A stretch of DNA of 64,000 nucleotides. Source: Chelativorans intermedius. GTDB taxonomy: Bacteria; Pseudomonadota; Alphaproteobacteria; Rhizobiales; Rhizobiaceae. Both the position numbers and the translations under genes were made by a program. Position 1 is the stretch's first letter. Every line of letters starts with the position of its first letter. Below are positions 8,703 through 18,224 of this stretch, piece after piece. The notes below the pieces were generated by a model. The model was not told the origin of the DNA and did no database searches. It was given only the letters and a program-made list of their open reading frames with translations. Where the stretch lies: the NCBI RefSeq assembly GCF_025398255.1, contig NZ_JAODNW010000015.1:1-64000 (forward strand), given 5' to 3'.

Positions 8703-9188
8703 ATGCAGGAAAAAAATGCCGCCGACCAGCCTTTCTTCAAGGCGCTCCTCGTTCCCCACCGTTCAATGGGGCAGCGGGGCTTTGCCATCCTCATGGCGGC
8801 GCTGCTGCTCGTCTGGCTCACCTTCGGCGCCATGTTCCTCAGCATCGGGGCGTGGCCCGTCTTCGGCTTCTTCGGCCTCGACGTGGTGGCCATCTACATC
8901 GCCTTCCGCATCAACTACCGCGCGGCGCGGGCCCGCGAGGAAGTGTCGCTGTCGCGGCTCAGCCTCGACATCCGCAAGGTGCCGCCGTCCGGCCGTGCCG
9001 AGGAATACAGCTTCAACCCTTTCTGGACTCGCTTTCGCGTCGACCGGCACACCGAGATCGGCATCACCGGCATGATGGTGGAGATGCGCGAGAGGCGCGT
9101 CAGCCTCGGCAGCTTCCTCAGCCCCGAGGAGCGGGAAAGCTTTGCCCGGGCCTTCGGTCAGGCGCTTGCCACGGCCAAGGGACGGTGA
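8703..9188 (+). CDS. DUF2244 domain membrane protein
   Basis: A 161-residue protein with two adjacent membrane helices (about residues 27-70, FAILMAALLLVWLTFGAMFL and PVFGFFGLDVVAIYIAF) followed by a beta-rich cytoplasmic domain. This matches the DUF2244 family, a small inner-membrane family common in alphaproteobacteria and of unknown function. It is divergent from nth with only 21 bases between starts. Confidence 0.85.
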   Translation: MQEKNAADQPFFKALLVPHRSMGQRGFAILMAALLLVWLTFGAMFLSIGAWPVFGFFGLDVVAIYIAFRINYRAARAREEVSLSRLSLDIRKVPPSGRAEEYSFNPFWTRFRVDRHTEIGITGMMVEMRERRVSLGSFLSPEERESFARAFGQALATAKGR

Positions 9189-9252
9189 ACGCAAGAATCG
9201 GGTGGAGCGGAAGACGCCTTCGCCGCATACAGGCGTTCAAGGAGACAATGCC

Positions 9253-10155
9253 ATGAACGCAGAACCCGCCATCCTTCAACGTGACATCACACCCACCGGA
9301 TGCGATTACGACATCGTGCGCCGCGTGATCGAGAAGATCAGCCTCGACTACCGCGAGCAGCCCTCGCTGGAGACGCTGGCGGAGGAGGTGGGCGAAACGC
9401 CCACCGGGCTGCAGAAGCTGTTCACCCGGTGGGCCGGGCTGTCGCCCAAGACCTTCCTGCAGGCGGTAACGCTCGACCATGCCCGCAGGCTGCTCGATTC
9501 CGGCATGCCGCTTCTCGAAACGGCGCTGGAGCTCGGCATGTCCGGCCCTGGCCGGCTGCACGATCTCTTCGTCACCCACGAGGCGATCTCGCCCGGCGAA
9601 TACAAGGCGCGCGGCGCGGGGCTGACCATCCGCTACGGCTATCACCTCTCTCCCTTCGGCATTGCGCTGGTCATGGTGACGGAGCGGGGACTGGCGGGCC
9701 TGGCCTTTGCAGATCCGGGCGAGGAGCAGGCAGCCTTTGCCGACATGCGCTCGCGCTGGCCGAACGCCCTCTATGTGGAGGATGTCTCCGCCACCCAGCC
9801 CTATGCGGCGCGCATCTTCGAGCCGGCGCGCTGGCGCGCCGAGGAGCCGCTGCGCATCGTCCTCATCGGCACCGACTTCCAGGTGCGCGTGTGGGAGGCG
9901 CTGCTGAAGATCCCCATGGGGCGGGCGCGCGCCTATTGCGACATCGCCGCAGCGATCGGCCGGCCGGAGGCGGCCCGCGCCGTGGGTGCCGCCATCGGCG
10001 CCAACCCGCTTTCCTTCGTGGTGCCCTGCCACCGCGCCCTCGGCAAGTCCGGCGCGCTGACGGGTTATCACTGGGGGCTGACGCGCAAGCGCGCCATTCT
10101 CGGCTGGGAGGCAGGCCAGCTTCAGGCCCGCGCCCGAGCGGCGATTGACCTTTGA
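9253..10155 (+). CDS. AraC-type HTH fused to methylated-DNA--protein-cysteine methyltransferase (Ada-like)
   Basis: A 300-residue fusion protein. Residues about 15-115 form an AraC/XylS helix-turn-helix (LETLAEEVGETPTGLQKLFTRWAGLSPKTF, AVTLDHARRLLDSG); the rest is an O6-methylguanine methyltransferase with the acceptor cysteine in VVPCHRALGKSGALTGYHWG. The N-terminal zinc domain of E. coli Ada, which senses phosphotriester damage, is absent. The protein can therefore repair alkylated guanine and probably bind DNA, but cannot use the classical Ada induction signal. It starts 64 bases after the DUF2244 gene. Confidence 0.9.
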   Translation: MNAEPAILQRDITPTGCDYDIVRRVIEKISLDYREQPSLETLAEEVGETPTGLQKLFTRWAGLSPKTFLQAVTLDHARRLLDSGMPLLETALELGMSGPGRLHDLFVTHEAISPGEYKARGAGLTIRYGYHLSPFGIALVMVTERGLAGLAFADPGEEQAAFADMRSRWPNALYVEDVSATQPYAARIFEPARWRAEEPLRIVLIGTDFQVRVWEALLKIPMGRARAYCDIAAAIGRPEAARAVGAAIGANPLSFVVPCHRALGKSGALTGYHWGLTRKRAILGWEAGQLQARARAAIDL

Positions 10156-10203
10156 GCCAAAGCGGGTAGCTTCCAGCGCGCAGTCGCCGGAGGCCAGACC
10201 CGC

Positions 10204-11112
10204 ATGATCACCATTCTCGGTTCCATCAATCTCGATCTCATCGCGCGCGTGGAGAGGCTGCCGCAACCGGGCGAGACCGTGCCGGGGGACGCCTTCTCCA
10301 CGGCGCCGGGCGGCAAGGGAGCCAACCAGGCGCTGGCGGCCGCGCGGGCCGGCGGCTGCGTGCGCATGGTGGGCGCGGTGGGCCGCGACGCCTTCGCGCA
10401 AGAGGCGCTCGCGCTGCTGCGCGAAGGCGGGGTGAACCTCTCCGCGGTGAAGACCTGCGACACGGCCACCGGCACGGCGATGATTCTGGTCGATGGCAAG
10501 GGCGAGAACGTGATCGCCGTCATCCCCGGCGCCAACGGGCAGGTGACGCCGCAGGACGCCGCGCAGGCCGCCTTCAGGGCCGGCGAGTTCGTTCTTCTGC
10601 AGCACGAGGTGCCGCTTGCCGCGGTGAAGACCGCGCTTGAGGCGGCGCGTGCGGCGGGGGCCATCTCGCTGCTCAACACGGCGCCCTTTCACCGCGAGGC
10701 AGCGACGTTTCTGTCGCTTGCCGACTATGTGATCGCCAACGAGACGGAGTTCGACCGTTATGCCGAAGCGCTGGCGCTCGGCGGGACCGATCGCGAGGCG
10801 CGCATGCGCGCCTTTGCCCAGGCAACGGGCCGCACCATCGTCGTGACGCTGGGCGCACGGGGGGTCGTGGCCGCCACGCAGGAACGCTTTCTGCGTGTGC
10901 CCTCGCTGGCCATCACCCCGGTTGACACGGTGGGCGCCGGCGACACGTTCTGCGGCTATCTGGCAGCCGGACTTGCCGAGGGGCGGACCCTCGAAGAGGC
11001 TTGCGCCATGGCGGCCGCGGCGGGCGCACTTGCCTGCCTGAAGCCCGGTGCCCAGCCGGCCATCCCCGAGCGCGCCGCGGTGGATGCCGCGCTGGCAAAG
11101 GCCGCTCCCTGA
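10204..11112 (+). CDS. rbsK: Ribokinase
   Basis: A 302-residue PfkB-family sugar kinase converting D-ribose to ribose 5-phosphate. It has the N-terminal signature GSINLDLIARVERLPQPGETV, the GGKGANQALAAAR motif and the C-terminal catalytic signature DTVGAGDTFCGYLAAGLAEG, all as in ribokinase. There is no rbs transport gene nearby. The convergent gene is a nucleoside hydrolase, whose action releases ribose, so a shared salvage role is plausible. Confidence 0.88.
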   Translation: MITILGSINLDLIARVERLPQPGETVPGDAFSTAPGGKGANQALAAARAGGCVRMVGAVGRDAFAQEALALLREGGVNLSAVKTCDTATGTAMILVDGKGENVIAVIPGANGQVTPQDAAQAAFRAGEFVLLQHEVPLAAVKTALEAARAAGAISLLNTAPFHREAATFLSLADYVIANETEFDRYAEALALGGTDREARMRAFAQATGRTIVVTLGARGVVAATQERFLRVPSLAITPVDTVGAGDTFCGYLAAGLAEGRTLEEACAMAAAAGALACLKPGAQPAIPERAAVDAALAKAAP

Positions 11113-11263
11113 CACCTGCCCGCCTTTCGGCAGGCAGCCCGGGCTCCCGCCTGCCGCAGGCTCACACCTGCCTTCGAGAACCGACCCGAAGGGGGTGGCG
11201 GTGCGGGCGGGGAGGAAGATCCTAGACCGGTTCATCTATTTGTTTTTGCCGCATTTGTGCGAC

Positions 11264-11283
11264 GCCAGATGATTCCATCTGGC
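11264..11283. terminator. Perfect 8-bp hairpin between convergent rbsK and nucleoside hydrolase
   Basis: GCCAGATG-ATTC-CATCTGGC at 11264-11283 is a perfect stem-loop in the 247-bp spacer between two convergent genes. The flanking sequence is T-rich on one side (TTTGTTTTTG) and A-rich on the other. It could be a bidirectional terminator or a member of a dispersed palindromic repeat family. Confidence 0.5.
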
Positions 11284-11359
11284 AGCAAAATGCGCTATGG
11301 GCGCCGAATCTGTCCCCGCGCGGTTCCGCCGGTGTTGCGCCAGCCGCGAGGAAGGCGGG

Positions 11360-12331
11360 TCAGAGCCGGCCCAGCCGCGCGGTCAGCAATGCAAAGAAGC
11401 CGTCATCGTCGATGTCGCGCATGACGAGGGCGTTCTTCGGCCGCTCGGTGACGCCCCACCAGTCGACAACCGTCATGCCCATGGTCAGCTCCGAGGCCGT
11501 CTCGACGCTCACATTGCAGCGCCGCCCGCCAAAAAGGCCGGGCTCGATGAGATAGGCGATCACGCACGGGTCGTGCAGGGGGCCGCCGTCGGATCCGTAT
11601 TTCTGCTCGTCGAAACGCTCGAAGAACTCCAGCATCTGCGCCGTGGCAACGGCCACCGGCGTGCCCAGCTTGCGGATGGCGGCCACGCGGACCGCCGTCG
11701 TCAGCGCCTTGTGCGTGACGTCGAGCGGCATCACCACGATGGGAATGCCCGAGCGGAAGACGACATCGGCGGCGTGCGGATCGACATAGATGTTGAACTC
11801 GGCGGCGGGCGTGACGTTGCCGCCCTCGAAGAAGCCGCCGCCCATCATGACGATCTCCCTGACGCGCGGCGCAATTTCCGGCTCGCGCAGCAGGGCGAGC
11901 GCGATGTTGGTGAGCGGACCCAGCGTACACAGGGTGATTTCGCCCGGGGCATGGGCCATCAGCGTCTCGACCAGGAAATCCACCGCGTGACGCCCGTCCA
12001 GAGCCATGCGCGGCTCCGGCAGCTCCGGCCCGTCGAGCCCGGTCTTGCCGTGCACATGCTCGGCGGTGACCAGATCGCGCACCAGCGGCCGCTTCGCGCC
12101 GGCAAATACCCGAACATCCGGCCGGCAGGCCAGCTCGCATACCTTGCGCGCATTCTTCTCCGTCAGCGCCAGCGGCACATTGCCGGCCACTGCCGTGATG
12201 CCCAGCACCTCAAGCTCCGGGCTTGCCAGCGCCAGAAGAATGGCCACCGCATCGTCCTGGCCGGGATCGGTGTCGATGATGATCTTTCGCGCCTGTGCCA
12301 CGGAGCCTCCGCTGCTTCTTGATTCTTCCAT
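11360..12331 (-). CDS. Inosine/uridine-preferring nucleoside hydrolase
   Basis: A 323-residue nucleoside N-ribohydrolase that splits nucleosides to base and ribose. The calcium and ribose-binding signature IIIDTDPGQDDAVAILLAL is at residues 16-34; other family segments are TLGPLTNIALAL, MMGGGFFEGGNVTPAAEFN and the late HDPCVIAYL. Start 12331 (MEESRSSGG) is inferred from family length; no strong ribosome site is visible and a longer frame exists. It is convergent with rbsK. Confidence 0.88.
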   Translation of the reverse strand: MEESRSSGGSVAQARKIIIDTDPGQDDAVAILLALASPELEVLGITAVAGNVPLALTEKNARKVCELACRPDVRVFAGAKRPLVRDLVTAEHVHGKTGLDGPELPEPRMALDGRHAVDFLVETLMAHAPGEITLCTLGPLTNIALALLREPEIAPRVREIVMMGGGFFEGGNVTPAAEFNIYVDPHAADVVFRSGIPIVVMPLDVTHKALTTAVRVAAIRKLGTPVAVATAQMLEFFERFDEQKYGSDGGPLHDPCVIAYLIEPGLFGGRRCNVSVETASELTMGMTVVDWWGVTERPKNALVMRDIDDDGFFALLTARLGRL

Positions 12332-12339
12332 TACGATCA

Positions 12340-12414
12340 ACCATATCAGGGGCATCGGCAAAAACGCCATTCGGGTTTTTGCTTGTCCACGTCGCTCTTT
12401 GAGGACAGGAACAG
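12340..12414 (+). ncRNA. ROSE-like RNA thermometer in the hsp20 leader
   Basis: Directly before the hsp20 start, GTCGCTC (12391-12397), a TTT loop and GAGGAC (12401-12406) form a short hairpin that hides the Shine-Dalgarno GAGGA, with one unpaired G in the anti-SD strand. ROSE thermosensors of rhizobial small heat-shock genes have exactly this UYGCU anti-SD with a bulged G. An alternative outer pairing, CTTGTCC (12382-12388) with GGACAGG (12403-12409), would also cover the site. The 5' limit is arbitrary. Confidence 0.65.
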
Positions 12415-12840
12415 ATGACGCGCATGACGCCCTTTTCGAGCCCGCTTCTCCTGGGGTTCGACAGCATGGAAAAGACGCTCGAGCGGATCGCCAAGTCGAG
12501 CGACAGCTATCCACCCTACAACATCGAGCGTATTCGCAATGCTGAGGGGCGCAGCGAGCGTCTGCGCATCACGCTGGCCGTGGCCGGCTTTGCAGAGCAG
12601 GACCTCGAAGTGACCACCGAGGAAAACCAGCTCGTGGTGCGCGGCCGCCAGAACGACGAGGCGGAGCGCGAGTATCTGCATCGCGGCATTGCTGCCAGGC
12701 AGTTCCAGCGCGTTTTCGTGCTGGCCGACGGCATGCGGGTGCTGGGTGCCGAGCTCAAGAACGGGCTTCTGTCCATCGACCTGGACAGGCCCGAGCCGGA
12801 GCGGCTGGTGCAGAAAATCAACATCACGGTGAAGGACTGA
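12415..12840 (+). CDS. Small heat-shock protein, Hsp20 family
   Basis: A 141-residue ATP-independent holdase that binds unfolding proteins. The alpha-crystallin domain spans about residues 35-130 (YNIERI, ITLAVAGFAEQDLEVTTEENQLVVRG), with the GxLxIxL-type strand GLLSIDL near 120. Closest in layout to rhizobial class A sHsps / IbpA. It is preceded by a ROSE-like hairpin and followed 86 bases later by a DUF1150 gene, a frequent alphaproteobacterial pairing. Confidence 0.92.
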   Translation: MTRMTPFSSPLLLGFDSMEKTLERIAKSSDSYPPYNIERIRNAEGRSERLRITLAVAGFAEQDLEVTTEENQLVVRGRQNDEAEREYLHRGIAARQFQRVFVLADGMRVLGAELKNGLLSIDLDRPEPERLVQKINITVKD

Positions 12841-12926
12841 GGCCTTGAGGAATGGCCGGCTTTCACCGGAATAAAGGCTCTTGGGCGTGGTCGGCCGCAG
12901 GGCGGCCCGCCGGATAGGAGGCTGAC

Positions 12927-13184
12927 ATGACTGCAAACGACAACAAGATCACCATTACCCCGCAGCAGCTGGCCCATATCGGACAGGGTGCCGTTGCCTA
13001 TATGCGCGAGATGGACGCCGCCGAGCTGAAGGCGAAGTTTCCCGGCGTGCCCGAGATGGCGCCTGGCCTGAGGCTTTGGGCGCTGTTTGCCGCCAATGGC
13101 CAGCCCATCCTGCTGGCCGAGGGGCGCGACGCGGCGCTGGCCGGGGCCTTCCAGAACGACCTTCAGACGGTCAGCCTGCACTGA
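12927..13184 (+). CDS. DUF1150 family protein
   Basis: An 85-residue protein of unknown function. Sequence IGQGAVAYMREM, LRLWALFAANGQPILLAEGRDAAL and the ending QNDLQTVSLH match DUF1150, a small family that commonly follows hsp20 in alphaproteobacteria. A good GGAGG ribosome site lies just upstream. It may share regulation with hsp20. Confidence 0.85.
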   Translation: MTANDNKITITPQQLAHIGQGAVAYMREMDAAELKAKFPGVPEMAPGLRLWALFAANGQPILLAEGRDAALAGAFQNDLQTVSLH

Positions 13185-13206
13185 AGGCGCAGAGCCGGCA
13201 GCGCCC

Positions 13207-13235
13207 GGCGTTTCCCGGACAGCGGGAGGAACGCC
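13207..13235. terminator. Hairpin between convergent DUF1150 gene and hemW
   Basis: GGCGTT...CCCG / CGGG...AACGCC pairs across 13207-13235 in the 54-bp convergent spacer. It is a strong GC stem without a long T-run, a plausible bidirectional terminator. Confidence 0.4.
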
Positions 13236-13238
13236 GCA

Positions 13239-14390
13239 TCAGCGCGCCAGGTCGGCCACCAGCGCATCGAGCACCACCATGCCGGCCGGCGTGGCGCGCA
13301 GGCGGGTTTCGCCAACCGGGGCGACCAGCCCCTCCTCCCTCAGGATCCGCACCCTTTCGGGCGCCAGCGGGCGCCCGGAAAGGCGCGCATAACGCTCAAG
13401 ATCGATCCCCTCGACCAGCCGCAGGCCCATGAGCAGAAACTCGTCGGCCTCCTCGGCGCGCGTCAGCGTCTCGCCGCCGACGATGCCACTGCCGCTCTCC
13501 TCCACCATCTCCAGCCACCGCTCGGGCAGCCGCTCGGTGAAGGTGACGACGCGCCGGCCATCCTCCACGAAACGGCCATGGGCGCCGGGGCCGACACCGA
13601 CATATTCGCCGTAGCGCCAGTAGATGAGGTTGTGGCGGCTTTCCGCGCCCGGTACGGCGTGGTTTGAAATCTCGTAGGCCGGCAGGCCGTGCGCCGCCGT
13701 CACCTCCTGGGTGGCCTCGTAAAGGTCTGCGGCCTCCTCCGCATCGGGCACGGCGATCTTGCCGGCGCGATGGAGCGCGAAAAAGGGCGTGCCCTCCTCG
13801 ATGGTGAGCTGATAGAGCGACAGATGATCGGCGGCGTGGGCGATGGCGGCCTCAAGCTCTGCCCGCCAGGCCGCAACCGTTTGCCCCGGGCGGGCATAGA
13901 TCAGGTCGAAGGAGAGGCGCGGAAAGATCTCGCGCGCCAGGCGGATGGCAGCCAGCGCCTCCTCCACCGTATGCAGCCGGCCGAGAAAGCGCAGGTCCTT
14001 CTCATCGAGCGCCTGAACGCCGAGCGAGACACGGTTGACGCCGGCGGCCCGGTAGCCGCGGAAGCGCTCCGCCTCCACCGAGGAGGGGTTGGCCTCCAGC
14101 GTGATCTCGACATCGGAGGGGACGGTCCATTCCGCCGCCACCGCCTCCAGCACCGCGCCCACGGTGGCCGGGTCCATCAGCGACGGCGTGCCGCCGCCCA
14201 GAAAGATGCTGGAGACGGTGCGCGGGCCGGTGCGCGCGCGCATGGCGGCCATCTCCCGCCGGAAGGCGGCGGCGAAACGCGACTGGTCCACACCGCCATG
14301 GCGCACATGGCTGTTGAAGTCGCAATAGGGGCACTTGGCCGCGCAGAAAGGCCAGTGCACATAGACCCCGAAGCCCGGATCGCCGCTCAT
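13239..14390 (-). CDS. hemW: Radical SAM heme chaperone HemW
   Basis: A 383-residue radical-SAM protein that delivers heme, formerly annotated as oxygen-independent coproporphyrinogen oxidase. The cluster motif is CAAKCPYC (C-x3-C-x2-C, residues about 16-23) in [24 protein letters not shown] follows and the HemW-type C-terminal winged domain is present. It lacks the longer N-terminus of true HemN. Its ATG overlaps the rdgB stop (ATGA). Last gene of the rph-VOC-rdgB-hemW operon. Confidence 0.92.
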   Translation of the reverse strand: MSGDPGFGVYVHWPFCAAKCPYCDFNSHVRHGGVDQSRFAAAFRREMAAMRARTGPRTVSSIFLGGGTPSLMDPATVGAVLEAVAAEWTVPSDVEITLEANPSSVEAERFRGYRAAGVNRVSLGVQALDEKDLRFLGRLHTVEEALAAIRLAREIFPRLSFDLIYARPGQTVAAWRAELEAAIAHAADHLSLYQLTIEEGTPFFALHRAGKIAVPDAEEAADLYEATQEVTAAHGLPAYEISNHAVPGAESRHNLIYWRYGEYVGVGPGAHGRFVEDGRRVVTFTERLPERWLEMVEESGSGIVGGETLTRAEEADEFLLMGLRLVEGIDLERYARLSGRPLAPERVRILREEGLVAPVGETRLRATPAGMVVLDALVADLAR

Positions 14391-15034
14391 GCTGCCACCA
14401 GGCGCGCCTCTGCGAAGCTCTTGAAGGCGCGCGCCCTGTGGGAGAGCGCATGGGCATCGCCCGGCTTCCAGCCGTGCTTCTGCTGCGCCGTCATCTCGCC
14501 GAAGGTCGTCTCGAAACCGTCCGGCTGGAACACCGGGTCATAACCGAAGCCGAGCGTACCGCGTGGTGGCCAGACGAGCTGGCCTTCCACCTCTCCCCGA
14601 TAGTATTCCGCCGCGCCGTCTGGGAAGCACAGGCACAGCACGGCAACGAAGCGGGCGCGGCGCGCCGACGCGCCGAAGGCACCCTTCTCGCGCAGGAGCC
14701 GCTCCACCTTCTCCATGGCGACGCGGAAATCGCGGCGCCCGTCGGGCAGTGTCGCCCAGTCGGCGGTGTAGACGCCGGGGGCGCCGGCAAGCGCATCGGC
14801 ACACATGCCCGAATCGTCGGCAAGCGCCGGCAGGCCGGTGGCGCACGCCGCCGCATGGGCCTTGATATAGGCGTTCTCCTCGAAGGTGGTGCCGGTTTCT
14901 TCCGGCTCGGGCAGGCCAAGCTCGGCGGCCGAGCGCACGCGATAGCCGAACGGCGCCAGAAGATCGGCGAACTCCCTGAGCTTTCCCGCGTTGTGACTGG
15001 CAAGGACGAACTGCCTGTTTTCGATCTCTCTCAC
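14387..15034 (-). CDS. rdgB: XTP/dITP diphosphatase (RdgB/HAM1)
   Basis: A 215-residue house-cleaning pyrophosphatase that hydrolyses non-canonical purine triphosphates such as dITP and XTP. Family motifs: [17 protein letters not shown] near the N-terminus, [28 protein letters not shown] and [10 protein letters not shown]. It uses a GTG start at 15034 that overlaps the stop of the VOC gene (GTGA), while its own stop overlaps hemW. Confidence 0.93.
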   Translation of the reverse strand: MREIENRQFVLASHNAGKLREFADLLAPFGYRVRSAAELGLPEPEETGTTFEENAYIKAHAAACATGLPALADDSGMCADALAGAPGVYTADWATLPDGRRDFRVAMEKVERLLREKGAFGASARRARFVAVLCLCFPDGAAEYYRGEVEGQLVWPPRGTLGFGYDPVFQPDGFETTFGEMTAQQKHGWKPGDAHALSHRARAFKSFAEARLVAA

Positions 15035-15444
15035 GAAAACCCCCAGATGCGCGGTTCGGCGAACTCCATCGAGTTGCCGAAGGGATCACGGAAATAGATG
15101 GACCGGCCGCCCTGCGGCCACTCGAAGTCCGCCTCGATGGCAACGCCTGCCGCTTCCAGGTGCTGCTTCCAGGCGGCGATCTCATCGGCGCCTGCGGCAA
15201 AGCACAAATGGCCGGCGCCGCGCGCCCCGTGCGGGGGAACGGGCAGAGCGGCATCCGGCGGCGGGGGCGCCTGCGTGGCATCGGGATCGAACAAAAGAAG
15301 CACCGCGCGCCCGCAGCGGAAGAAGACGTGACGGCCCTCTACCCGGGCGATGCGCTCAAGGCCCAGCACCCCGCCATAGAAACGCTCCGCCTCGGCGAGA
15401 TCGTCCACATAGAGCGCGGCTTCGAGGATGGCCGCAGGCTGCAT
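15031..15444 (-). CDS. VOC (glyoxalase/bleomycin-resistance) family protein
   Basis: A 137-residue single-domain protein of the vicinal-oxygen-chelate superfamily. It shows the beta-alpha-beta-beta-beta pattern with [22 protein letters not shown] at the start, HLCFAA in the middle and [17 protein letters not shown] at the end, the last containing a metal-binding Glu. Substrate unknown. It sits between rph (11-bp gap) and rdgB (4-bp overlap), so it is co-transcribed with RNA-processing and nucleotide-sanitation genes. Confidence 0.85.
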   Translation of the reverse strand: MQPAAILEAALYVDDLAEAERFYGGVLGLERIARVEGRHVFFRCGRAVLLLFDPDATQAPPPPDAALPVPPHGARGAGHLCFAAGADEIAAWKQHLEAAGVAIEADFEWPQGGRSIYFRDPFGNSMEFAEPRIWGFS

Positions 15445-15455
15445 GGCCGGCTCCC

Positions 15456-16172
15456 TCAGGCGACCGCCATCTTCTGCAGCTCGACCAGCCGGGAGATGCC
15501 CCGGCGGGCGAGCGCCAGAAGGGCGTTGAACTGTTCCTCGGAGAAGGGCGCGCCCTCCGCCGTTCCCTGGATCTCGACGATGCCGCCGCTGCCCGTCATG
15601 ACGAAATTGGCATCGGTCTCGGCGGCCGAATCCTCGGCATAGTCGAGATCGAGCACCGGGGTGCCCTCGTAGATGCCGCAGGAGATGGCGGCCACGTGAT
15701 CCTTCAGCACCCGCTCGATGGCGATCATGTGGCGCGCCTGCATCCAGGCCAGGCAGTCGTGGAGCGCCACGAAGCCGCCGGTAATCGCCGCCGTACGCGT
15801 GCCGCCATCGGCCTGCAGAACGTCGCAATCCACGGTGATCTGCACCTCGCCCAGCGCCTTGAGGTCGATCACGGCGCGCAGGCTGCGGCCGATCAGGCGC
15901 TGGATCTCCAAGGTGCGTCCGCCCTGCCGGCCGGAAGACGCCTCGCGGCGCATGCGCTCGCCCGTGGCGCGCGGCAGCATGCCATATTCGGCGGTCACCC
16001 AGCCCTTGCCGGAATTGCGCAGCCATGTCGGCACCTTTTCCTCCAGGCTGGCCGTGCACAGCACCTGGGTATCGCCGAAGCGCACGAGACAGGAGCCCTC
16101 GGCATGTTTCGAGATGCCGCGCTCGAAGCTGACGGCGCGCATTTCGTCCGGTTGCCGTTTCGATGGTCGCAT
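15456..16172 (-). CDS. rph: Ribonuclease PH
   Basis: A 238-residue phosphorolytic 3'-5' exoribonuclease that trims tRNA 3' ends. Characteristic stretches are [19 protein letters not shown] at the start, [48 protein letters not shown] and [19 protein letters not shown]. First gene of the rph-VOC-rdgB-hemW operon and divergent from hrcA, the usual rhizobial arrangement. Confidence 0.95.
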   Translation of the reverse strand: MRPSKRQPDEMRAVSFERGISKHAEGSCLVRFGDTQVLCTASLEEKVPTWLRNSGKGWVTAEYGMLPRATGERMRREASSGRQGGRTLEIQRLIGRSLRAVIDLKALGEVQITVDCDVLQADGGTRTAAITGGFVALHDCLAWMQARHMIAIERVLKDHVAAISCGIYEGTPVLDLDYAEDSAAETDANFVMTGSGGIVEIQGTAEGAPFSEEQFNALLALARRGISRLVELQKMAVA

Positions 16173-16326
16173 GGGGTTGCTTCTCCGGCTTCTGGCTGCT
16201 GCAAATCGTGCGCGCTTGTAGCTTTTGAGACGGCGCGAGGCAAAGGAAAACCGCCATGGCGGCATCCCGAAGGCCGTTGTGTTCCGCCGCCGCACCCTTA
16301 TATTTCCGGCAGGAGGCACACGACGC

Positions 16327-17397
16327 ATGACCAAGCCTATCGTGGACCAGACATTGCAGGTGCTCGACCAGCGCTCGCGCGACATCTTTCGTCTCATCGT
16401 CGAATCCTACCTGCGCGACGGCGAACCGCTCGGCTCGCGCAACCTGTCGCGCCTTCTGCCCACCCAGCTTTCGCCGGCCACGGTGCGCAACGTGATGAGC
16501 GACCTGGAGAGCCTCGGCCTCATCTATTCGCCGCATGTCTCCGCCGGCCGGCTGCCCACGCAGCAGGGGCTGCGCTTCTTCGTGGACGCCTTCATGGAGA
16601 TCGGCGACCTTTCGGAAGATGAGCGCCAGGTGATCGAGGCGCAGGTGAAGGCGGCGGGGCGAAGCCAGTCGCTGGAGCACCTGCTGACCGAGGCGAGCCA
16701 GATGCTTTCCGGCCTGTCGCGCGGGGCGGGCCTTGTGGTGGCGGCCAAGACCGAGGCGCCCCTGAAGCACATCGAGTTCATCCAGCTCGAACCGCAGAAG
16801 GCGCTTGCCGTGCTCGTCTCGCAGAACGGCGACGTGGAAAACCGCGTCATCGACCTTCCGGCGGGCGTGACCGCCTCGCAGCTCATCGAGGCATCCAACT
16901 ATCTCAACGCGCATATCCGCGGCCGCACACTGGCCGAGGCGCGCGCCGAGATGGAACGGCTGAAGGAGGAGACGCGCGCCGCGCTCGACACGCTCTCCCA
17001 GTCGCTGGTCGAACAGGGGCTGGCCGTCTGGGCCGGGCAGGACAGCGACGTGCCGGCGCGCCTCATCGTGCGTGGGCGCGCCAACCTGCTCGAAAATGTG
17101 CGGGCGCAGGCCGACATCGAGATGCTGCGCCACCTGTTCCAGGATCTGGAGACCAAGGAGGCGCTCATCCAGCTTCTGGCGCTGGCCGAGGAAGGGCCGG
17201 GCGTGCGTATCTTCATCGGCTCGGAGAACAAGCTGTTCTCGCTGTCCGGCTCCTCGCTGGTGGTGGCGCCCTATCACGACCAGGAGTCGCGCATCATCGG
17301 CGCGCTGGGCATCATCGGCCCGACACGGCTCAACTATGCCCGCATCGTGCCGATGGTGGACTATACGGCGCAGCTCATCGGGCGGCTGCTGCGCTGA
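16327..17397 (+). CDS. hrcA: Heat-inducible transcription repressor HrcA
   Basis: A 356-residue repressor of class I heat-shock genes that binds CIRCE elements. The N-terminal winged helix spans about residues 10-80 ([62 protein letters not shown]), followed by a GAF-like core. Start 16327 ([10 protein letters not shown]) agrees with the family. No CIRCE inverted repeat was seen in its own or the grpE upstream region, so its targets probably lie elsewhere (groESL). Confidence 0.94.
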   Translation: MTKPIVDQTLQVLDQRSRDIFRLIVESYLRDGEPLGSRNLSRLLPTQLSPATVRNVMSDLESLGLIYSPHVSAGRLPTQQGLRFFVDAFMEIGDLSEDERQVIEAQVKAAGRSQSLEHLLTEASQMLSGLSRGAGLVVAAKTEAPLKHIEFIQLEPQKALAVLVSQNGDVENRVIDLPAGVTASQLIEASNYLNAHIRGRTLAEARAEMERLKEETRAALDTLSQSLVEQGLAVWAGQDSDVPARLIVRGRANLLENVRAQADIEMLRHLFQDLETKEALIQLLALAEEGPGVRIFIGSENKLFSLSGSSLVVAPYHDQESRIIGALGIIGPTRLNYARIVPMVDYTAQLIGRLLR

Positions 17398-17513
17398 GGC
17401 GCGGGAGAGGCCGACAAGACCGGCCCGCGGCGGGCAAAAGCCGCCCACCCCTTGATTTTGCTCTCTCGAACCTCGATATCCGGCCCGACTTACGAAACCA
17501 AGACGGACAGGCA

Positions 17514-18206
17514 ATGAGCACGCAACCCAAGGACGAGAACACACCGGAAAACGTCGAGCCCATGGCGCAGGCAGCGGAGGCCGGGACGGCCGCGCCGGCT
17601 GGCGAAAACGGGGAAAACGAAGCCGGCGTGACCGAGGCGGACGTTCTCCAGCGCCTGAACGAGGAGAACGAAATGCTCAAGGAGCGTGCACTCCGGCTCG
17701 CCGCCGAGATGGAGAACCTGCGCAAGCGCACCCAGCGCGACGTGGCCGAGGCGCGCAGCTTCGGCATCGCCAACTTCGCCCGCGACATGCTGACCGTGTC
17801 CGACAACCTGCAGCGGGCGCTGGAGGCCGTGCCGGCCGAAGCGCGCGAGAAGGCCGAGCCGGGCCTGAAGGCGCTCATCGAGGGCGTGGAGATGACGGAA
17901 CGCGCCATGCTGTCGGCGCTGGAGCGCCACGGCGTCAAGCGCCTCGACCCCAAGGGCGAGAAGTTCGACCCCCACTACCACCAGGCCATGTTCGAGGTGG
18001 AGAATGCCGAGGTGCCGGCCAACACCGTCGTCCAGGTGGTGCAGACGGGCTATGTGATCGGCGAGCGCGTGCTGCGCCCGGCCATGGTGGGTGTGGCCAA
18101 GGGCGGATCGAAGGCAGAGGCCGCCCCCTCCAGGGCGCCGGAAGGGGAAAGGACCCCGCAGGAAGACAGCACGGCCGAAGCCGGCCCGCGGGATGCGGCC
18201 TCCTGA
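17514..18206 (+). CDS. grpE: Nucleotide exchange factor GrpE
   Basis: A 230-residue co-chaperone that exchanges ADP on DnaK. A long N-terminal helix follows an acidic leader (about 45-95, [26 protein letters not shown]), then [16 protein letters not shown] and the beta-rich head [32 protein letters not shown]. The upstream gap has a CTTGAT...CGATAT pair (17451-17479, 17-bp spacer) that could be a heat-shock promoter. The hrcA-grpE order is typical. Confidence 0.95.
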   Translation: MSTQPKDENTPENVEPMAQAAEAGTAAPAGENGENEAGVTEADVLQRLNEENEMLKERALRLAAEMENLRKRTQRDVAEARSFGIANFARDMLTVSDNLQRALEAVPAEAREKAEPGLKALIEGVEMTERAMLSALERHGVKRLDPKGEKFDPHYHQAMFEVENAEVPANTVVQVVQTGYVIGERVLRPAMVGVAKGGSKAEAAPSRAPEGERTPQEDSTAEAGPRDAAS

Positions 18207-18224
18207 GCCGGTCGGCGCGCGAAA

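Noticed and set aside
9118..11235. A 705-codon minus-strand frame
   Set aside because: It lies opposite the methyltransferase and ribokinase genes, has shadow-type composition and no recognisable domain.
16173..17513. CIRCE operator near hrcA or grpE
   Set aside because: No TTAGCACTC/GAGTGCTAA-type inverted repeat was found.
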